NCBI RefSeq assembly: GCF_900116615.1
Contig: NZ_FPBF01000001.1
Coordinates: 248,001 to 312,000, forward strand
Reading direction: 5' to 3'
Source of the DNA: Algoriphagus locisalis
GTDB lineage: Bacteria > Bacteroidota > Bacteroidia > Cytophagales > Cyclobacteriaceae
DNA length: 64,000 bases
The first letter of the stretch is position 1. Every line of letters starts with the position of its first letter. This document shows positions 36,907 through 46,376 of the stretch, in pieces. The notes below the pieces were generated by a model. The model was not told where the DNA came from, ran no database searches, and was given only the letters and a program-made list of their open reading frames with translations. The translations under genes and the position numbers were made by a program.

Positions 36907-39343
36907 GTATATATATCTAAGTTTATTCCTTTTCTGCGTAAGTTTCTCAGGAATCGCTCAGACTATCAAAGGATATACAAAGGATGAAATAGATGATTAT
37001 TCTTCCAAAGTAGAAGATCAGATTCGGTTTTTGGAGTATCTCCTCAATACCATAGGGTCAGCCGAAACGCAGCCAAGAGATAAGGATGTGGTCATCCGTG
37101 AAAGCTACCTGAAGATTTTCCGCGACGGAGAAGTGCAGGTGGAAGATGACTTGCTTCTGGACAGAAAAGTAGTGACCAACAAGAATGTAACTTCCTACCT
37201 CAAAGACATCGAATTTTTCTACAAGGATGTCAACTTCAAGTTTAAAATCAGGGAGGTAAAACCCCATCAAAAAGAAAATGGAGATGTGTATTTTACCGCC
37301 TCTCTAGACAGAACACTCACCGCCACTGGACTCAATAACGAGAAGGTTACCAATACCAAGCCCCGCTTTGTAGAGGTAAATCTCGATAGTAAATCACAGG
37401 AGCTGAAGATCGCCTCTGTTTACACCACCAAAGTCAGTAGAGATGAAGAGCTTGCCGAATGGTGGTCAGTGTTGGATCCTCATTGGCAGTCTTACTTCAG
37501 AAATCGCTTCTCTTTAAGTCAATACGACTCTATCAATGTGGACATGCTCTACAGATTCGTGGAAGTGGATTCTCTGGATATCTCCGGAACTGACTCTTTG
37601 CTGGATCTTACTCCTATGGAAGCCATGCGTAGCCTGAAGTACGTAAACCTCAGCAATACGCAAATCACCGAGCTTGGCCCCATTTCCAATGTGACCTTCC
37701 TGGAATACCTCGATGTATCCAATACCCCTACATCCGATATCCAATTTATCAAGTATTCTGATCGCTTGAAGCACCTGGATATTTCCAAAACCCAGATCAC
37801 CGATATCAGCGAACTGGTAAACCTTAAAGCGATTCGATCCCTGCGGGTAGAAGAGACTCCAATCATGAGTTTTGCTGTATTAAATGAGTTTGATAGCTTG
37901 AAAAGTCTCTACATCTCCAAGAGTGGATTCAATAATGCCGATAATATCAAAGAGCTTACTGTATTGGAAAACCTTGATCTAAGTGGTAATTACCTGATCA
38001 ATTTCAGTCAGCTATCAGAATTGGAGTCATTGAAGAATTTGAATTTGTCAAATACCAATATTCAGGACCTCACCCCTTTGGTAGGGCTGAAAAACCTCGA
38101 AGTAGTGGATCTCACGGGTACGGAGGCCTCGGATATCTCCGCTTTGAATGGCAAATCTGAACTGAACAAAGTTTTGGCGGATGATACCAAGCTTACTGTG
38201 ATTGCAGCAGATAATTTTATCCGTAATAATCCCAAGGTATTACTAATCCACCATGTAAAAGACCTGGAAAGCTGGTGGAGCGGATTGTCTGATGCCTGGA
38301 AAGCTAGTATGAAAAAGGCTAACCCAAGCATCACTTCAGATAGTCCAAGTGTGGAAATTCTCACCAGTACCATAGGATTGGAGGAATTGGATTTGAGTGG
38401 GGCAGGCATAGAGACCCTTAACCCCATTACTAGATTTGCCAAACTCACCAAAGTTGACTTCTCAGACAATCCAGTCACAGAGGTGATTTCTCTCAGTGAG
38501 GTAAAAACGCTGAATGAAATCATAGGAAGAAACACCCAAGTCAAAGATATCTCTCCTTTAAAGTCTAATGAGGAATTGGTTAGACTAGATCTTGACGGCA
38601 GTCCCATCACTTCCATCATGGACGTGGTATCTCTGCCTAATTTGACTTATTTAAACGTCAATTCATCTGAGATTTTCCCTGAGGAAGTTCCCGAAATTCT
38701 CATTCAAAAGTCAGGGTTGACTATCATCTACAGAACTGAGGAGTTGAATACCTGGTGGAATGAGCTTGACCAATCCTGGAAGGAAGTGTTCAGAAAACAG
38801 TTTTCCATTCCTGAAGAACCTAGCACTGAGCAGCTTCATAGCTTAACAGGAAAATCTTCCCTTACCTTTGAGCGAATTTCTGCAAGCGAAATGCAGGCAC
38901 TTACCGCATTTGTTAACTTACGCTCCTTGGTGATTTTTGATGCACCCTTGCGGAATATCGCACCTATTGGCGAGCTGAAGCTTCTGGAGAAATTGAAGAT
39001 CTCTCAGGTGCCTGTAGTGGATTTCTCTCCGCTGAGAAGCCTGTCCAACTTAAAGGAACTGGATATTAGCAATTCGGGTATAGAAGACCTGGATCCCTTA
39101 GCATCCCTTTTCAAGCTACAGATCCTGAATATTTCCGGAACCAACCTGAAAACATTAAAAGGATTGGAAGGAATGATCAATCTGACAGAGCTGGATGTAG
39201 CCAGTACCAATCTGCGTAATCTCAGACCCATCGAAGGTCTTCCAAACCTCAAAAAGCTATCCTGCTTCAACACCAGGCTCAGCAGCAGGGCCGTAGATAA
39301 CTTCAAGAGCTCAAATCCTGATTGCGAGGTAAGGTATTATTAG
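36893..39343 (+). CDS. Exported modular leucine-rich-repeat protein, 816 aa
   Basis: The start is ATG 36893, giving the signal peptide MIRTKYIYLSLFLFCVSFSGI. Residues ~25-180 form a non-LRR domain like that of the 35489 product. Three blocks of SDS22/internalin-like LRRs then follow (units such as LKHLDISKTQITDISELVN and LTELDVASTNLRNLRPIEG). Each block is introduced by an L-x-x-WW-x-x-L-x-x-x-W motif (EWWSVLDPHW, SWWSGLSDAW, TWWNELDQSW) and ends with a short NP-type strand. No T9SS C-terminal domain was seen. It is likely periplasmic or surface located, binding a protein partner through the LRR face. Confidence 0.83.
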   Translation: MIRTKYIYLSLFLFCVSFSGIAQTIKGYTKDEIDDYSSKVEDQIRFLEYLLNTIGSAETQPRDKDVVIRESYLKIFRDGEVQVEDDLLLDRKVVTNKNVTSYLKDIEFFYKDVNFKFKIREVKPHQKENGDVYFTASLDRTLTATGLNNEKVTNTKPRFVEVNLDSKSQELKIASVYTTKVSRDEELAEWWSVLDPHWQSYFRNRFSLSQYDSINVDMLYRFVEVDSLDISGTDSLLDLTPMEAMRSLKYVNLSNTQITELGPISNVTFLEYLDVSNTPTSDIQFIKYSDRLKHLDISKTQITDISELVNLKAIRSLRVEETPIMSFAVLNEFDSLKSLYISKSGFNNADNIKELTVLENLDLSGNYLINFSQLSELESLKNLNLSNTNIQDLTPLVGLKNLEVVDLTGTEASDISALNGKSELNKVLADDTKLTVIAADNFIRNNPKVLLIHHVKDLESWWSGLSDAWKASMKKANPSITSDSPSVEILTSTIGLEELDLSGAGIETLNPITRFAKLTKVDFSDNPVTEVISLSEVKTLNEIIGRNTQVKDISPLKSNEELVRLDLDGSPITSIMDVVSLPNLTYLNVNSSEIFPEEVPEILIQKSGLTIIYRTEELNTWWNELDQSWKEVFRKQFSIPEEPSTEQLHSLTGKSSLTFERISASEMQALTAFVNLRSLVIFDAPLRNIAPIGELKLLEKLKISQVPVVDFSPLRSLSNLKELDISNSGIEDLDPLASLFKLQILNISGTNLKTLKGLEGMINLTELDVASTNLRNLRPIEGLPNLKKLSCFNTRLSSRAVDNFKSSNPDCEVRYY

Positions 39344-39797
39344 CCATCGAGTAAAAAGTATCAAGTATCAAGTATCAAGTACAAAGTACAAAGTAGCAAG
39401 TCTGCCCCATCGCTCAGCCAGAATGGGTTAATCGGGGCGGACTCGCACCATCTTACCTCTTGAATCTTGGATCTAATATCTTGAATCTAACGTCTTGCGT
39501 CTAACGTCTGGAATTTTGGTGCTGTTCGGGATTTGTAATCCCGAATTTCCGTTTCTTGATTACCGCCACCGTTCGTGTCTCACGAACGGTAATTAATTAG
39601 TGCTGTTCGGGATTTTAGTGCTATTGGGGATTTGCAATCCCGAATTTCCTTCTCTTGACTCTAATATTAGTGCTATTCTGGATTTATAATCCCGAATACA
39701 GTTTTCTTGACTCTTGATTCTAAACTCTTGCCTCTAAAATCTAATATCTTGAATCTAACGTCTTAAGTCTTGTATCTCACGTCTCAATTAAAAGCAA

Positions 39798-39832
39798 AAA
39801 GGGATTAAAAAATAATGTAAAAAAATCCCTTT
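39798..39832 (+). terminator. Possible terminator hairpin
   Basis: The stem AAAGGGATT / AATCCCTTT has a 17-base A-rich loop and is followed by TAAT. It lies about 450 bases downstream of the LRR gene, in a repeat region, so it could equally be a repeat-derived hairpin. Confidence 0.35.
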
Positions 39833-39908
39833 AATATTGTCTCTGAAAAAGTAGTGCTTGAAAAGTTTCTTAATCACCCTGACATAAAGGTATGTAGCGC
39901 ATCTTGGA

Positions 39909-39936
39909 AAAAAATACCCTATACAGGGTATTTTTT
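39909..39936. promoter_or_regulatory. 28-base palindrome AAAAAATACCCT-ATAC-AGGGTATTTTTT
   Basis: Perfect 12-base arms around a 4-base centre. The arms share AAAAATACCC / GGGTATTTTT with the palindrome at 34662-34687. A candidate operator or hairpin signal in the gap before the membrane-protein gene. Confidence 0.5.
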
Positions 39937-40334
39937 GGTTTTATAGCCGGAAACTTATCCACATAATAGAACTATCTGGTTATTGTATTGTCTTTTTTAA
40001 TCTTTGTAATTAATAATTTAGATCAAAAAACACCTTTCAACCATATCTTTTTGTACGGAATGGAAACGAAATCCCGCACCCTAAGGATCGAATGAAAAAA
40101 ATCTCATTTCAATTTTGCTTTTATCTTTTATGTATATCTGCAATTGCACCAGTAAAAGGTAAAAACCGACTTAAATTATGGTAAACACTAGCATTGCTGG
40201 TACTTCAGCCTGTCCCGCTCCTGCGGGAGTCACCCGGCATCCCCGCCTGCTATCGGGCAGGGGTCTTCCAGCCTGATAAGCAAAGAAAATTAGGTCACTG
40301 GTATCATTGGGGATAATCATATTATCTTTTATGT

Positions 40335-40470
40335 ATATACGCTTTTCTGCCAGTAAGGAGGCTAAAGCAATATAGCATATGTTAAACTTTAGAATTGAGG
40401 CCACTTCGGTCTTCGGTCTTCTGACCAGGTGAGCGAAGAAATATTGGTTACTGGCATCATTCCGTATATC
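40335..40470 (+). repeat. Dispersed repeat R1 (forward copy)
   Basis: Starts ATATACGCTTTTCTGCCAG and ends TGGCATCATTCCGTATATC. It is the counterpart of the inverted copy at 33125-33266 and of the partial copy at 51105-51150. The ~190 bases before it (from 40125) look like a diverged tandem neighbour with the same TTATCTTTTATGTATAT junction. Confidence 0.65.
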
Positions 40471-40598
40471 CATGTTATCTTTTTATCATTGACCATTGAC
40501 TTTGCTGACCACTAATTTGCAATTGCTCATTTCCTCCACATAGAAACATAGAAAACATAGCTTAATCAACCGCCAACTGACAACCGCCACCCGATTTC

Positions 40599-42167
40599 AT
40601 GGATAAATTAAAATCTTCTTCCAACCTCCTTTTCTGGCCCTTAGTTGGTTTGGGAGCGATAATTATGGTATGGTTTCTTCCTTGGAGATTTCAGGTGAAC
40701 GACGATGTAATCATGATTTGGATAGTCTCGGGAGCCTACACTGGCGAACTTGAAAATTACGCAGTCTTTATTCACCCTGCCCTTTCTTGGGTATTGTCTC
40801 AATTGTATAGACTGTTTGATTTTAGCCTTTCATGGTATTCCTTGCTCTGGTTTTTAGGTGTGTATTACTCATTTTTGCTAATACATCTTAGAATAAAAAA
40901 TAGTGTTATCTCTCCATCTTGGGCCCTGTTTTTCAATTTCCTCACGCTGGCAATAAGCATTCATTTATGCATTTTCCCTCAATTCACCTTGGTCAGTGGT
41001 TTCTTAGCGCTATCAGCTTGGGTTTACATTTTTCAAGGAAATACAAGTGGCAGACTTACACCAACACTACTCTTTCTGCTAGGGATTTCTTTAGCTATAC
41101 TGATTAGAGCAGAAGCCTTTGTATTGGTGTCAGCAGGCGTACTATTCTATTTCCTTATGCTTAAATTCAAGTTTAATGCTTATAGAAAGTTGTTTCTAGC
41201 AGTAGCTGTTCTCTTTACAATTCTAGTTGGTTCAAAAGAACTTTTTGAGCAAAACTCCAAATATGCTGATTTCCTTGAATTCAATGAATTAAGACATCAG
41301 GTTATTGATCATCCTGTTTTTTATGAGAAATCAAAAGACGATGAGTTCAAAAAAGATGAGAAATGGCATTATTTCGCCAACTGGTTTTTTCAAAATAGCG
41401 GGGTTGAGCTGGAAGATTTAAGGGCTAAAAAGCAGCTGTTGGATAAAGACTATTTCTCTTTGAAATACATCTCAAAATCATTTGCCAGGTATTGGGAAGT
41501 CCAAACGGCTGAGCTGTTTAAGGGTTTTATAAGTGTTTTATTACTAGTTATTTTTGCGGGATTGTATAGAAGGGATAAAAAGCTCTTTTTTTTGCTGATA
41601 TGGCTTTCTCTTTTTTTTCTGGCAAATCATGTCTTCCATTTCAGAGGTCGGGTTGTGTTTCTTTTTTACATAGTCTTACTGTTTCCGGTCTTACATGGCG
41701 ATTTTAATAAGGTCTCCTCCAAGCACCTTCCTAGCTTACTATCCCTGGCGCTTTTGGTAGTTCTATTGGCCCATTTTAGCAATTTCAGGGATGAGTCAGA
41801 GAGGAGAAATAAACAATTGGTAGAGTTCAACTCCCTTTTGCAAGAATCAGAAAAAAGCACTCTGTTAATGCTGGAAGGATTACCTTTGGAATATTTCTCA
41901 CGGGAATATGATCAAAAAAAACAAGTGCCATTTCTAATTCATGGTTGGATTTCCAGAAGTCCATTTCAAGAAAAGGCTTTAAATAGGTTTGGATATCAAT
42001 CACTCACAGATATTGAAAAGTTTAATTTGATTGCTGTAAAAGAAAAAGCGCCATTTTATTCCAAAGACTTTATGAGCAGCATAAGCAGTGATTTTTTTCT
42101 TGATGAAAAGTTAGAAACGGAAACGCTGATACTGTTTAAATACAGTAAAGATCCAACAGGAAATTAA
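40599..42167 (+). CDS. Polytopic membrane protein, possible GT-C-like, 522 aa
   Basis: About nine to ten hydrophobic spans (first ones LLFWPLVGLGAIIMVWFLP and WYSLLWFLGVYYSFLLI), with a soluble C-terminal tail of ~110 residues. VNDDVIMIW in the first extracytoplasmic loop carries an acidic pair in the place where GT-C glycosyltransferases have theirs, and LIRAEAF follows the fifth span. That is suggestive only. The gene stands alone between repeat tracts, with CCAACCGCC-type sequence ending 15 bases before the ATG. Confidence 0.7.
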   Translation: MDKLKSSSNLLFWPLVGLGAIIMVWFLPWRFQVNDDVIMIWIVSGAYTGELENYAVFIHPALSWVLSQLYRLFDFSLSWYSLLWFLGVYYSFLLIHLRIKNSVISPSWALFFNFLTLAISIHLCIFPQFTLVSGFLALSAWVYIFQGNTSGRLTPTLLFLLGISLAILIRAEAFVLVSAGVLFYFLMLKFKFNAYRKLFLAVAVLFTILVGSKELFEQNSKYADFLEFNELRHQVIDHPVFYEKSKDDEFKKDEKWHYFANWFFQNSGVELEDLRAKKQLLDKDYFSLKYISKSFARYWEVQTAELFKGFISVLLLVIFAGLYRRDKKLFFLLIWLSLFFLANHVFHFRGRVVFLFYIVLLFPVLHGDFNKVSSKHLPSLLSLALLVVLLAHFSNFRDESERRNKQLVEFNSLLQESEKSTLLMLEGLPLEYFSREYDQKKQVPFLIHGWISRSPFQEKALNRFGYQSLTDIEKFNLIAVKEKAPFYSKDFMSSISSDFFLDEKLETETLILFKYSKDPTGN

Positions 42168-42500
42168 GCACCCATTATCTCATTTTCCAGTTCACGCTAG
42201 GACTAACTGCATTTACCCATTGTTTTGGGAAGCTTAGGATGTCAAATCAACAATTATCACAAACATTTGCTATTAACCCTCAACTGAGTAAATTTATTAC
42301 TCATTCGATTTTAGCCTATACTTAATCCATAATGGCACTGTGGGTGAAAGGGCGAAGCTTTGTGGATTTTAGTGCTTTCTATCCCTTGAACCAGGTTTTG
42401 TGAAATCCGAAATCCTGCATCTGACCATCGCTGCCTGCTTTCCATTGATAATTGACCATTGACCATTGACCATTTACCATTGACCATTGACCATTGAAAA
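42168..42500 (+). repeat. Gap with dispersed element and ATTGACC tandem units
   Basis: Positions 42285-42375 hold GAGTAAATTTATTACTC and GGTGAAAGGGCGAAGCT, both shared with 54852-55005. Positions 42441-42511 are degenerate 7-base (CCATTGA) tandem units that run into the next reading frame and supply its TTG start. No separate gene. Confidence 0.65.
42285..42375 (+). repeat. Dispersed element R2, first copy
   Basis: It contains GAGTAA-N5-TTACTC, an interrupted palindrome, followed ~45 bases later by GTGAAAGGGCGAAGCT. Both features recur in the same order at 54852-55005, where the middle is longer. Confidence 0.55.
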
Positions 42501-43067
42501 TTGACCATTGATAAACATGTTCCCTATCACCTAGACAAAAAACACATACACAACCGCCATTTGCTCGATTCTCTAGTTACTTCCAAAACCCGGGTTAAAC
42601 TCTTGTTGAAGTTTTTTTCCCACTCTAATTCAGGATACCTGCGTTCTTTAGCCAAAGAGTTTGATGAATCTACTAATTCAGTTCGGGTAGAATTAAATCG
42701 CTTGACTGAAGCAGGACTGCTCGTGTCAGAAGATGAAGGCAAGACCAAAATGTATAAGGCAAATACCAGCCACCCTTTCTTCAATGAAATAAAGGGCATG
42801 GTCTCCAAATTCCTCGGGCTAGATGATTTGATGGAGCGTATAGTCAAAAGAATGGGAGCTGTGGACATGGCCTACATCGTAGGAGATTATGCCAATGGAA
42901 TTGATTCGGGTACCATACAGATGGTTCTTATTGGCAAAAATCTGGATATGGAGTACCTGGGTTTCTTAAAGGAAAAAACCTACGAGAAAGTCCAGAGAAA
43001 AGTAGAAGTATCCATCATGCAGTCTGATCCCGGTGATATACAGGGGATTTTGGTTTACGGCAAGTAA
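42501..43067 (+). CDS. Winged-helix transcriptional regulator of capsule-locus type, 188 aa
   Basis: TSKTRVKLLLKFFSHSNSGY and LRSLAKEFDESTNSVRVELN followed by LTEAGLLVSEDEG form a winged helix-turn-helix of the ArsR-like branch. The C-terminal part (MAYIVGDYANGIDSG..., VLIGKNLD) resembles the nucleotidyltransferase-like tail seen in Bacteroidota regulators placed before polysaccharide genes. The only usable start is TTG 42501, inside the CCATTGA repeat; a stop lies two codons upstream and there is no in-frame ATG. It probably regulates the sugar genes that follow. Confidence 0.78.
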   Translation: MTIDKHVPYHLDKKHIHNRHLLDSLVTSKTRVKLLLKFFSHSNSGYLRSLAKEFDESTNSVRVELNRLTEAGLLVSEDEGKTKMYKANTSHPFFNEIKGMVSKFLGLDDLMERIVKRMGAVDMAYIVGDYANGIDSGTIQMVLIGKNLDMEYLGFLKEKTYEKVQRKVEVSIMQSDPGDIQGILVYGK

Positions 43068-43803
43068 TCCTTCACCTACCAAACACCTAACAAACACCTG
43101 CCAACCGGCACCCGCCAACCGCAAACCGTCACCTGCCAGCTTCCCTCGTGTTTCCGAGTCATTTCGACCAGCGGGAGAAATCTCCTCCCTAAAAGTTCAA
43201 GAGATTTCTCCTCGTACCTCTTCGAAATGACGCAGGGTATTCGTGAAGTCTCTGCTAATCGAAAGTTATAAAGTCTGATCTGGAAATCGTAAGATATTAA
43301 ATCCGTTTTACCACCAACCCAAGTTAGTTATCGGTACCAACCGCCAACTGCCAACCGCCAACTTCCTTCGTGTTTCCGAGTCATTTCGACCAGCGGGAGA
43401 AATCTCCTCCCTAAAAGTTCAATAGATTTCTCCTCGTACCTCCTTCGAAATGACGCAGGGTATTCGTGAAGTTCCTGCTAATCGAAAGTTGCAAGGTCTG
43501 AACTAGAAACTGTAGAATCTTCAATCCGTTTTACCACTAAGCTAAGATAGCTACCGGAACCAACAGCCAACAGCCAACCGCCAACTTCCCTCGTTTTTCC
43601 GAGTCATTTCGACCAGCGGGAGAAATCTCCTCCCTAAAAGTTCAATAGATTTCTCCTCGTACCTCGTCGAAATGGCGCTGGGTACTCGTGAAGTTCCTGC
43701 TAATCGACATTTGCAATTGCTGGACAAGAAATCGTAAAATCTTCAATCCGTATTACCACCAAGCTAAGGTACTAACCGCCAACCGCAAACCGCCAACCCA
43801 AAA
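43068..43803 (+). repeat. Three tandem ~222-bp hairpin repeat units
   Basis: Units start at 43140, 43362 and 43585, each with CTTCC(C/T)TCGT.TTTCCGAGTC. Each contains an inverted repeat: GTCATTTCGACCAGCGGGAG-AAATCTC against GATTTCTCCTCGTACCT-TCGAAATG. A ~120-base tail follows, ending in CCGCCAACTGCCAACCGCC units. The copies are about 90% identical by eye. The last unit ends at the start codon of the next gene. Confidence 0.82.
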
Positions 43804-44730
43804 ATGCTTCTCTCCATCATCTCTCCAATTTATAAAGCCGAGGCTGTTCTGCAGGAACTAGTGGATAGAATACATCAAGCCGTTAAAGGGATTACCGATT
43901 CCTATGAAATCATCCTGATAGATGATGGTAGCCCCGATAATTCCTGGGAAATTCTCGAAGAACTTGCTAGCATCCACCCAGAGATTAAAGGGATTAAGCT
44001 CTCTAGAAATTTCGGACAGCACTATGCCATTACCGCTGGCTTAGATGCCGCAAAAGGAGATTGGATAGTTGTAATGGATTGCGACCTGCAGGATAGACCA
44101 GAGGAAATTCCCAATTTGTTGGCTAAGGCAGAGCAGGGATTTGCTGTAGTGTTGGCCAGAAGAGCAAATAGACAGGATGGATTTGCTAAGCGACTTTCAT
44201 CGAAGCTTTTCTATAGAACCCTTGCTTGGCTTACTGGTTCCAAACAGGACGAAAGCATTGCCAACTTTGGTATTTATCACCGCAGAGTCATCGACGAAAT
44301 AATAGGTATGCGCGAGAGTATTCGCTATTTCCCTACCATGGTTAAATGGGTGGGATTCAGGCAAACTAGTATTGATGTAGTTCATGCTGAAAGAGAGGAG
44401 GGAAGCAGTAGCTACAATTTCAAAAAACTCTTTAATCTAGCCCTGGATATCATGCTGGCGTATTCGGATAAACCTATCCGGCTAACTGTCAAACTTGGAT
44501 TTGGGGTAGCACTCACCGGTTTTCTTTTTGCTCTTTACACACTATTTAAATATCTCAGAGGAGATATCATAGTGGCTGGGTATGCCAGCTTAATCATTTC
44601 CATTTGGTTGCTAACTGGGTTCCTGTTAATTACCTTGGGAATGATTGGCTTATACCTAGGCAAGACCTTCGAAGGGGTAAAGAATAGGCCGATTTATATT
44701 GTGGAGAAACGGACTTCTACTAAGATATGA
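43804..44730 (+). CDS. GtrB/DPM-like glycosyltransferase family 2, 308 aa
   Basis: MLLSIISPIYKAEAVLQELV, LIDDGSPDNSWE and VVMDCDLQDRPEEIP (DxD-type) are hallmark motifs of the polyprenyl-phosphate GT2 group. Two C-terminal membrane spans (VALTGFLFALYTLF and IWLLTGFLLITLGMIGLYLG) complete the GtrB/ArnC plan. It transfers a sugar from a nucleotide to undecaprenyl phosphate for later use on the periplasmic side. It overlaps the formyltransferase gene by 4 bases, so the carried sugar may be N-formylated. Confidence 0.87.
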   Translation: MLLSIISPIYKAEAVLQELVDRIHQAVKGITDSYEIILIDDGSPDNSWEILEELASIHPEIKGIKLSRNFGQHYAITAGLDAAKGDWIVVMDCDLQDRPEEIPNLLAKAEQGFAVVLARRANRQDGFAKRLSSKLFYRTLAWLTGSKQDESIANFGIYHRRVIDEIIGMRESIRYFPTMVKWVGFRQTSIDVVHAEREEGSSSYNFKKLFNLALDIMLAYSDKPIRLTVKLGFGVALTGFLFALYTLFKYLRGDIIVAGYASLIISIWLLTGFLLITLGMIGLYLGKTFEGVKNRPIYIVEKRTSTKI

Positions 44731-45599
44731 TTACAATTTTCACACTTGGCTCTAAAGGATTCAAAGCCATAAGCTCATTACCATCAACCTTGCTTAATTT
44801 AATTGATGCAATAGTTGTTGGAAAAGATGAAAATGTAGAGAATGATTTCTCAGAAGACTTAAAGAAATGGTGCTTAGCGACTGGTAAAAAGTGTATAGAA
44901 AGGAAGGCTTTTAATCCAGCTACCTGTAGCAGTCAATATTGGATATTGATGGGGTGGAGATGGCTTATTCCAGTTGATGAAACTCGAAAAGTTATTGTTT
45001 TTCACGATTCTCTTCTGCCAAAATATAGAGGATTTAACCCCTTGGTTACAGCCTTGATAGAAGGGGATTCGGAAATTGGGGTTACATCGCTTTTGGCATC
45101 AGAGAAAATGGATGAAGGAGATATCTTATCCCAACTCAAATTGAATATTACTTATCCTATACGCATTGCAGAAGCAATAGCTGAAATCTCAAACCTGTAT
45201 TCAGCATTGCTTTTTAAAACTATTACAGACATCTCTGAAAACTTTTTGATCAGTACCCCACAAAATCATGCCCAGGCAAGCTATAGTTTATGGAGAGGGA
45301 ATGAGGATTATGTAATAAAGTGGGAAGAAGACTCAGAAAGAATACTTAGGATGATTCATGCCTCTGGAACTCCTTATGCAGGAGCTAGGACAAACTTGGA
45401 TGGGAAAAAAATAAGAATCTTAGATGCCTATTGCTTTCCAGATGTCACAATAGTCAATCGAACTCCCGGAAAAGCCATTTGGAAGGATAAAGGAAATCTA
45501 GTGGTGGTTTGTGGAAAAGGACTTCTGGCAATCGCCAATGCGCAAGATGAAAATGGGCAGCAAATGCAATTTTCAAGGCTTAGATATAATTTCCATTGA
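44727..45599 (+). CDS. Sugar N-formyltransferase-like protein, 290 aa
   Basis: Related to methionyl-tRNA formyltransferase: HDSLLPKYRGFNPLVTALIEG is the H-x-SLLP substrate segment (shown over 20 residues only in part) and EKMDEGDILSQ has the catalytic Asp. The usual Asn two residues before the His is Val here (IVFHDS), which is seen in one branch of sugar formyltransferases. A C-terminal OB-like domain follows (GNEDYVIKWEEDSERILRMI). With an RffA-like aminotransferase 0.8 kb downstream it may N-formylate a dTDP-4-amino-6-deoxyhexose. Confidence 0.78.
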   Translation: MITIFTLGSKGFKAISSLPSTLLNLIDAIVVGKDENVENDFSEDLKKWCLATGKKCIERKAFNPATCSSQYWILMGWRWLIPVDETRKVIVFHDSLLPKYRGFNPLVTALIEGDSEIGVTSLLASEKMDEGDILSQLKLNITYPIRIAEAIAEISNLYSALLFKTITDISENFLISTPQNHAQASYSLWRGNEDYVIKWEEDSERILRMIHASGTPYAGARTNLDGKKIRILDAYCFPDVTIVNRTPGKAIWKDKGNLVVVCGKGLLAIANAQDENGQQMQFSRLRYNFH

Positions 45600-46376
45600 T
45601 TGTGAAGGGTAGTTAATCGCCAACTGCTTGCAATCTTTAGTCATTTCGAAGGAGCAAATTGATATCTAAATTTGACCTCATAGTTTATGCGACTGAGAAA
45701 TCTAATGTTATGAAATCGAGCCTTCCTGAGGCAGACAGGCATGACTAAAAAGTCACACTGGTATGATTATGCTCACTGCGAGATTCCATGTGACCTTAAA
45801 AATCAAATTATAAACACATGAAATGAGATTTCTCCCGTTGGTCGAAATGACGGTGTCTTCGAGTCATTTCGAAGGAGCAAATTGATATCTAAATTTGACC
45901 TCATAGTTTATGCGACTGAGAAATCTAATGTTATGAAATCGAGCCTTCCTGAGGCAGACAGGCATGACTAAAAAGTCACACTGGTATGATTATGCTCACT
46001 GCGAGGTTCCATCCTGTATCCTTCGTCACTGGACAGGTTATGACCTTTAAAAATCAAATTTTAAACAGATGAAATCAAGCATGACTAAAAAGTCACACAC
46101 TGGCATGATTATATTCACTGCGAGATTCCATGTGACCTTAAAAATCAAATTATAAACACATGAAATGAGATTTCTCCCGTTGGTCGAAATGACGGTGTCT
46201 TCGAGTCATTTCGAAGGAGCAAATTGATAGCTAAATTTGACCGCATAGTTTATGCGACTGAGAAATCTAATGTGATTCAATTAGATTTCTCCCGTTGGTC
46301 GAATCCGATAGCTATCGGAAGACCTCGATACTAAATCCCAAATCCGACACCCGAAATCAAAAATCCGAAATCAAAT
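45600..46376 (+). repeat. Repeat gap: three related units plus CCGAAATC tract
   Basis: Units begin near 45639, 45857 and 46199 with GAGTCATTTCGAAGGAGC. The first two contain AATTTGACCTCATAGTTTATG, GCCTTCCTGAGGCAGACAGG and CATGACTAAAAAGTCACAC and end with GATTTCTCCCGTTGGTCG. The third is short and lacks that middle part. TCCGATAGCTATCGGA lies at 46304-46319. Positions 46328-46376 are AAATCCGAAATC units that continue in frame with the next gene. Non-coding. Confidence 0.8.

Larger units (their letters stand above)
39344..40598 (+). repeat. 1.25-kb repeat-filled gap
   Basis: No gene supported. It begins with AAGTATCAAGTATCAAG units (39358-39400). Four copies of a unit containing TTCGGGATTTGTAATCCCGAA-like hairpins follow (near 39525, 39603, 39623, 39672). 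Next come TCTTGAATCTAACG units, a hairpin at 39798-39832, the palindrome at 39909, and two loosely related ~190-bp copies (40125-40335, 40335-40475). It ends with CAACCGCCAACTG-type sequence running to the next start codon. Confidence 0.7.

Noticed and set aside
37514..38619. Long minus-strand open frames inside the LRR gene
   Set aside because: Shadow frames produced by the regular codon pattern of the leucine-rich repeats.
43140..43803. Tandem units considered as a CRISPR array
   Set aside because: Units are ~222 bases and similar along their whole length, with no short direct repeat plus unique spacers and no cas genes.
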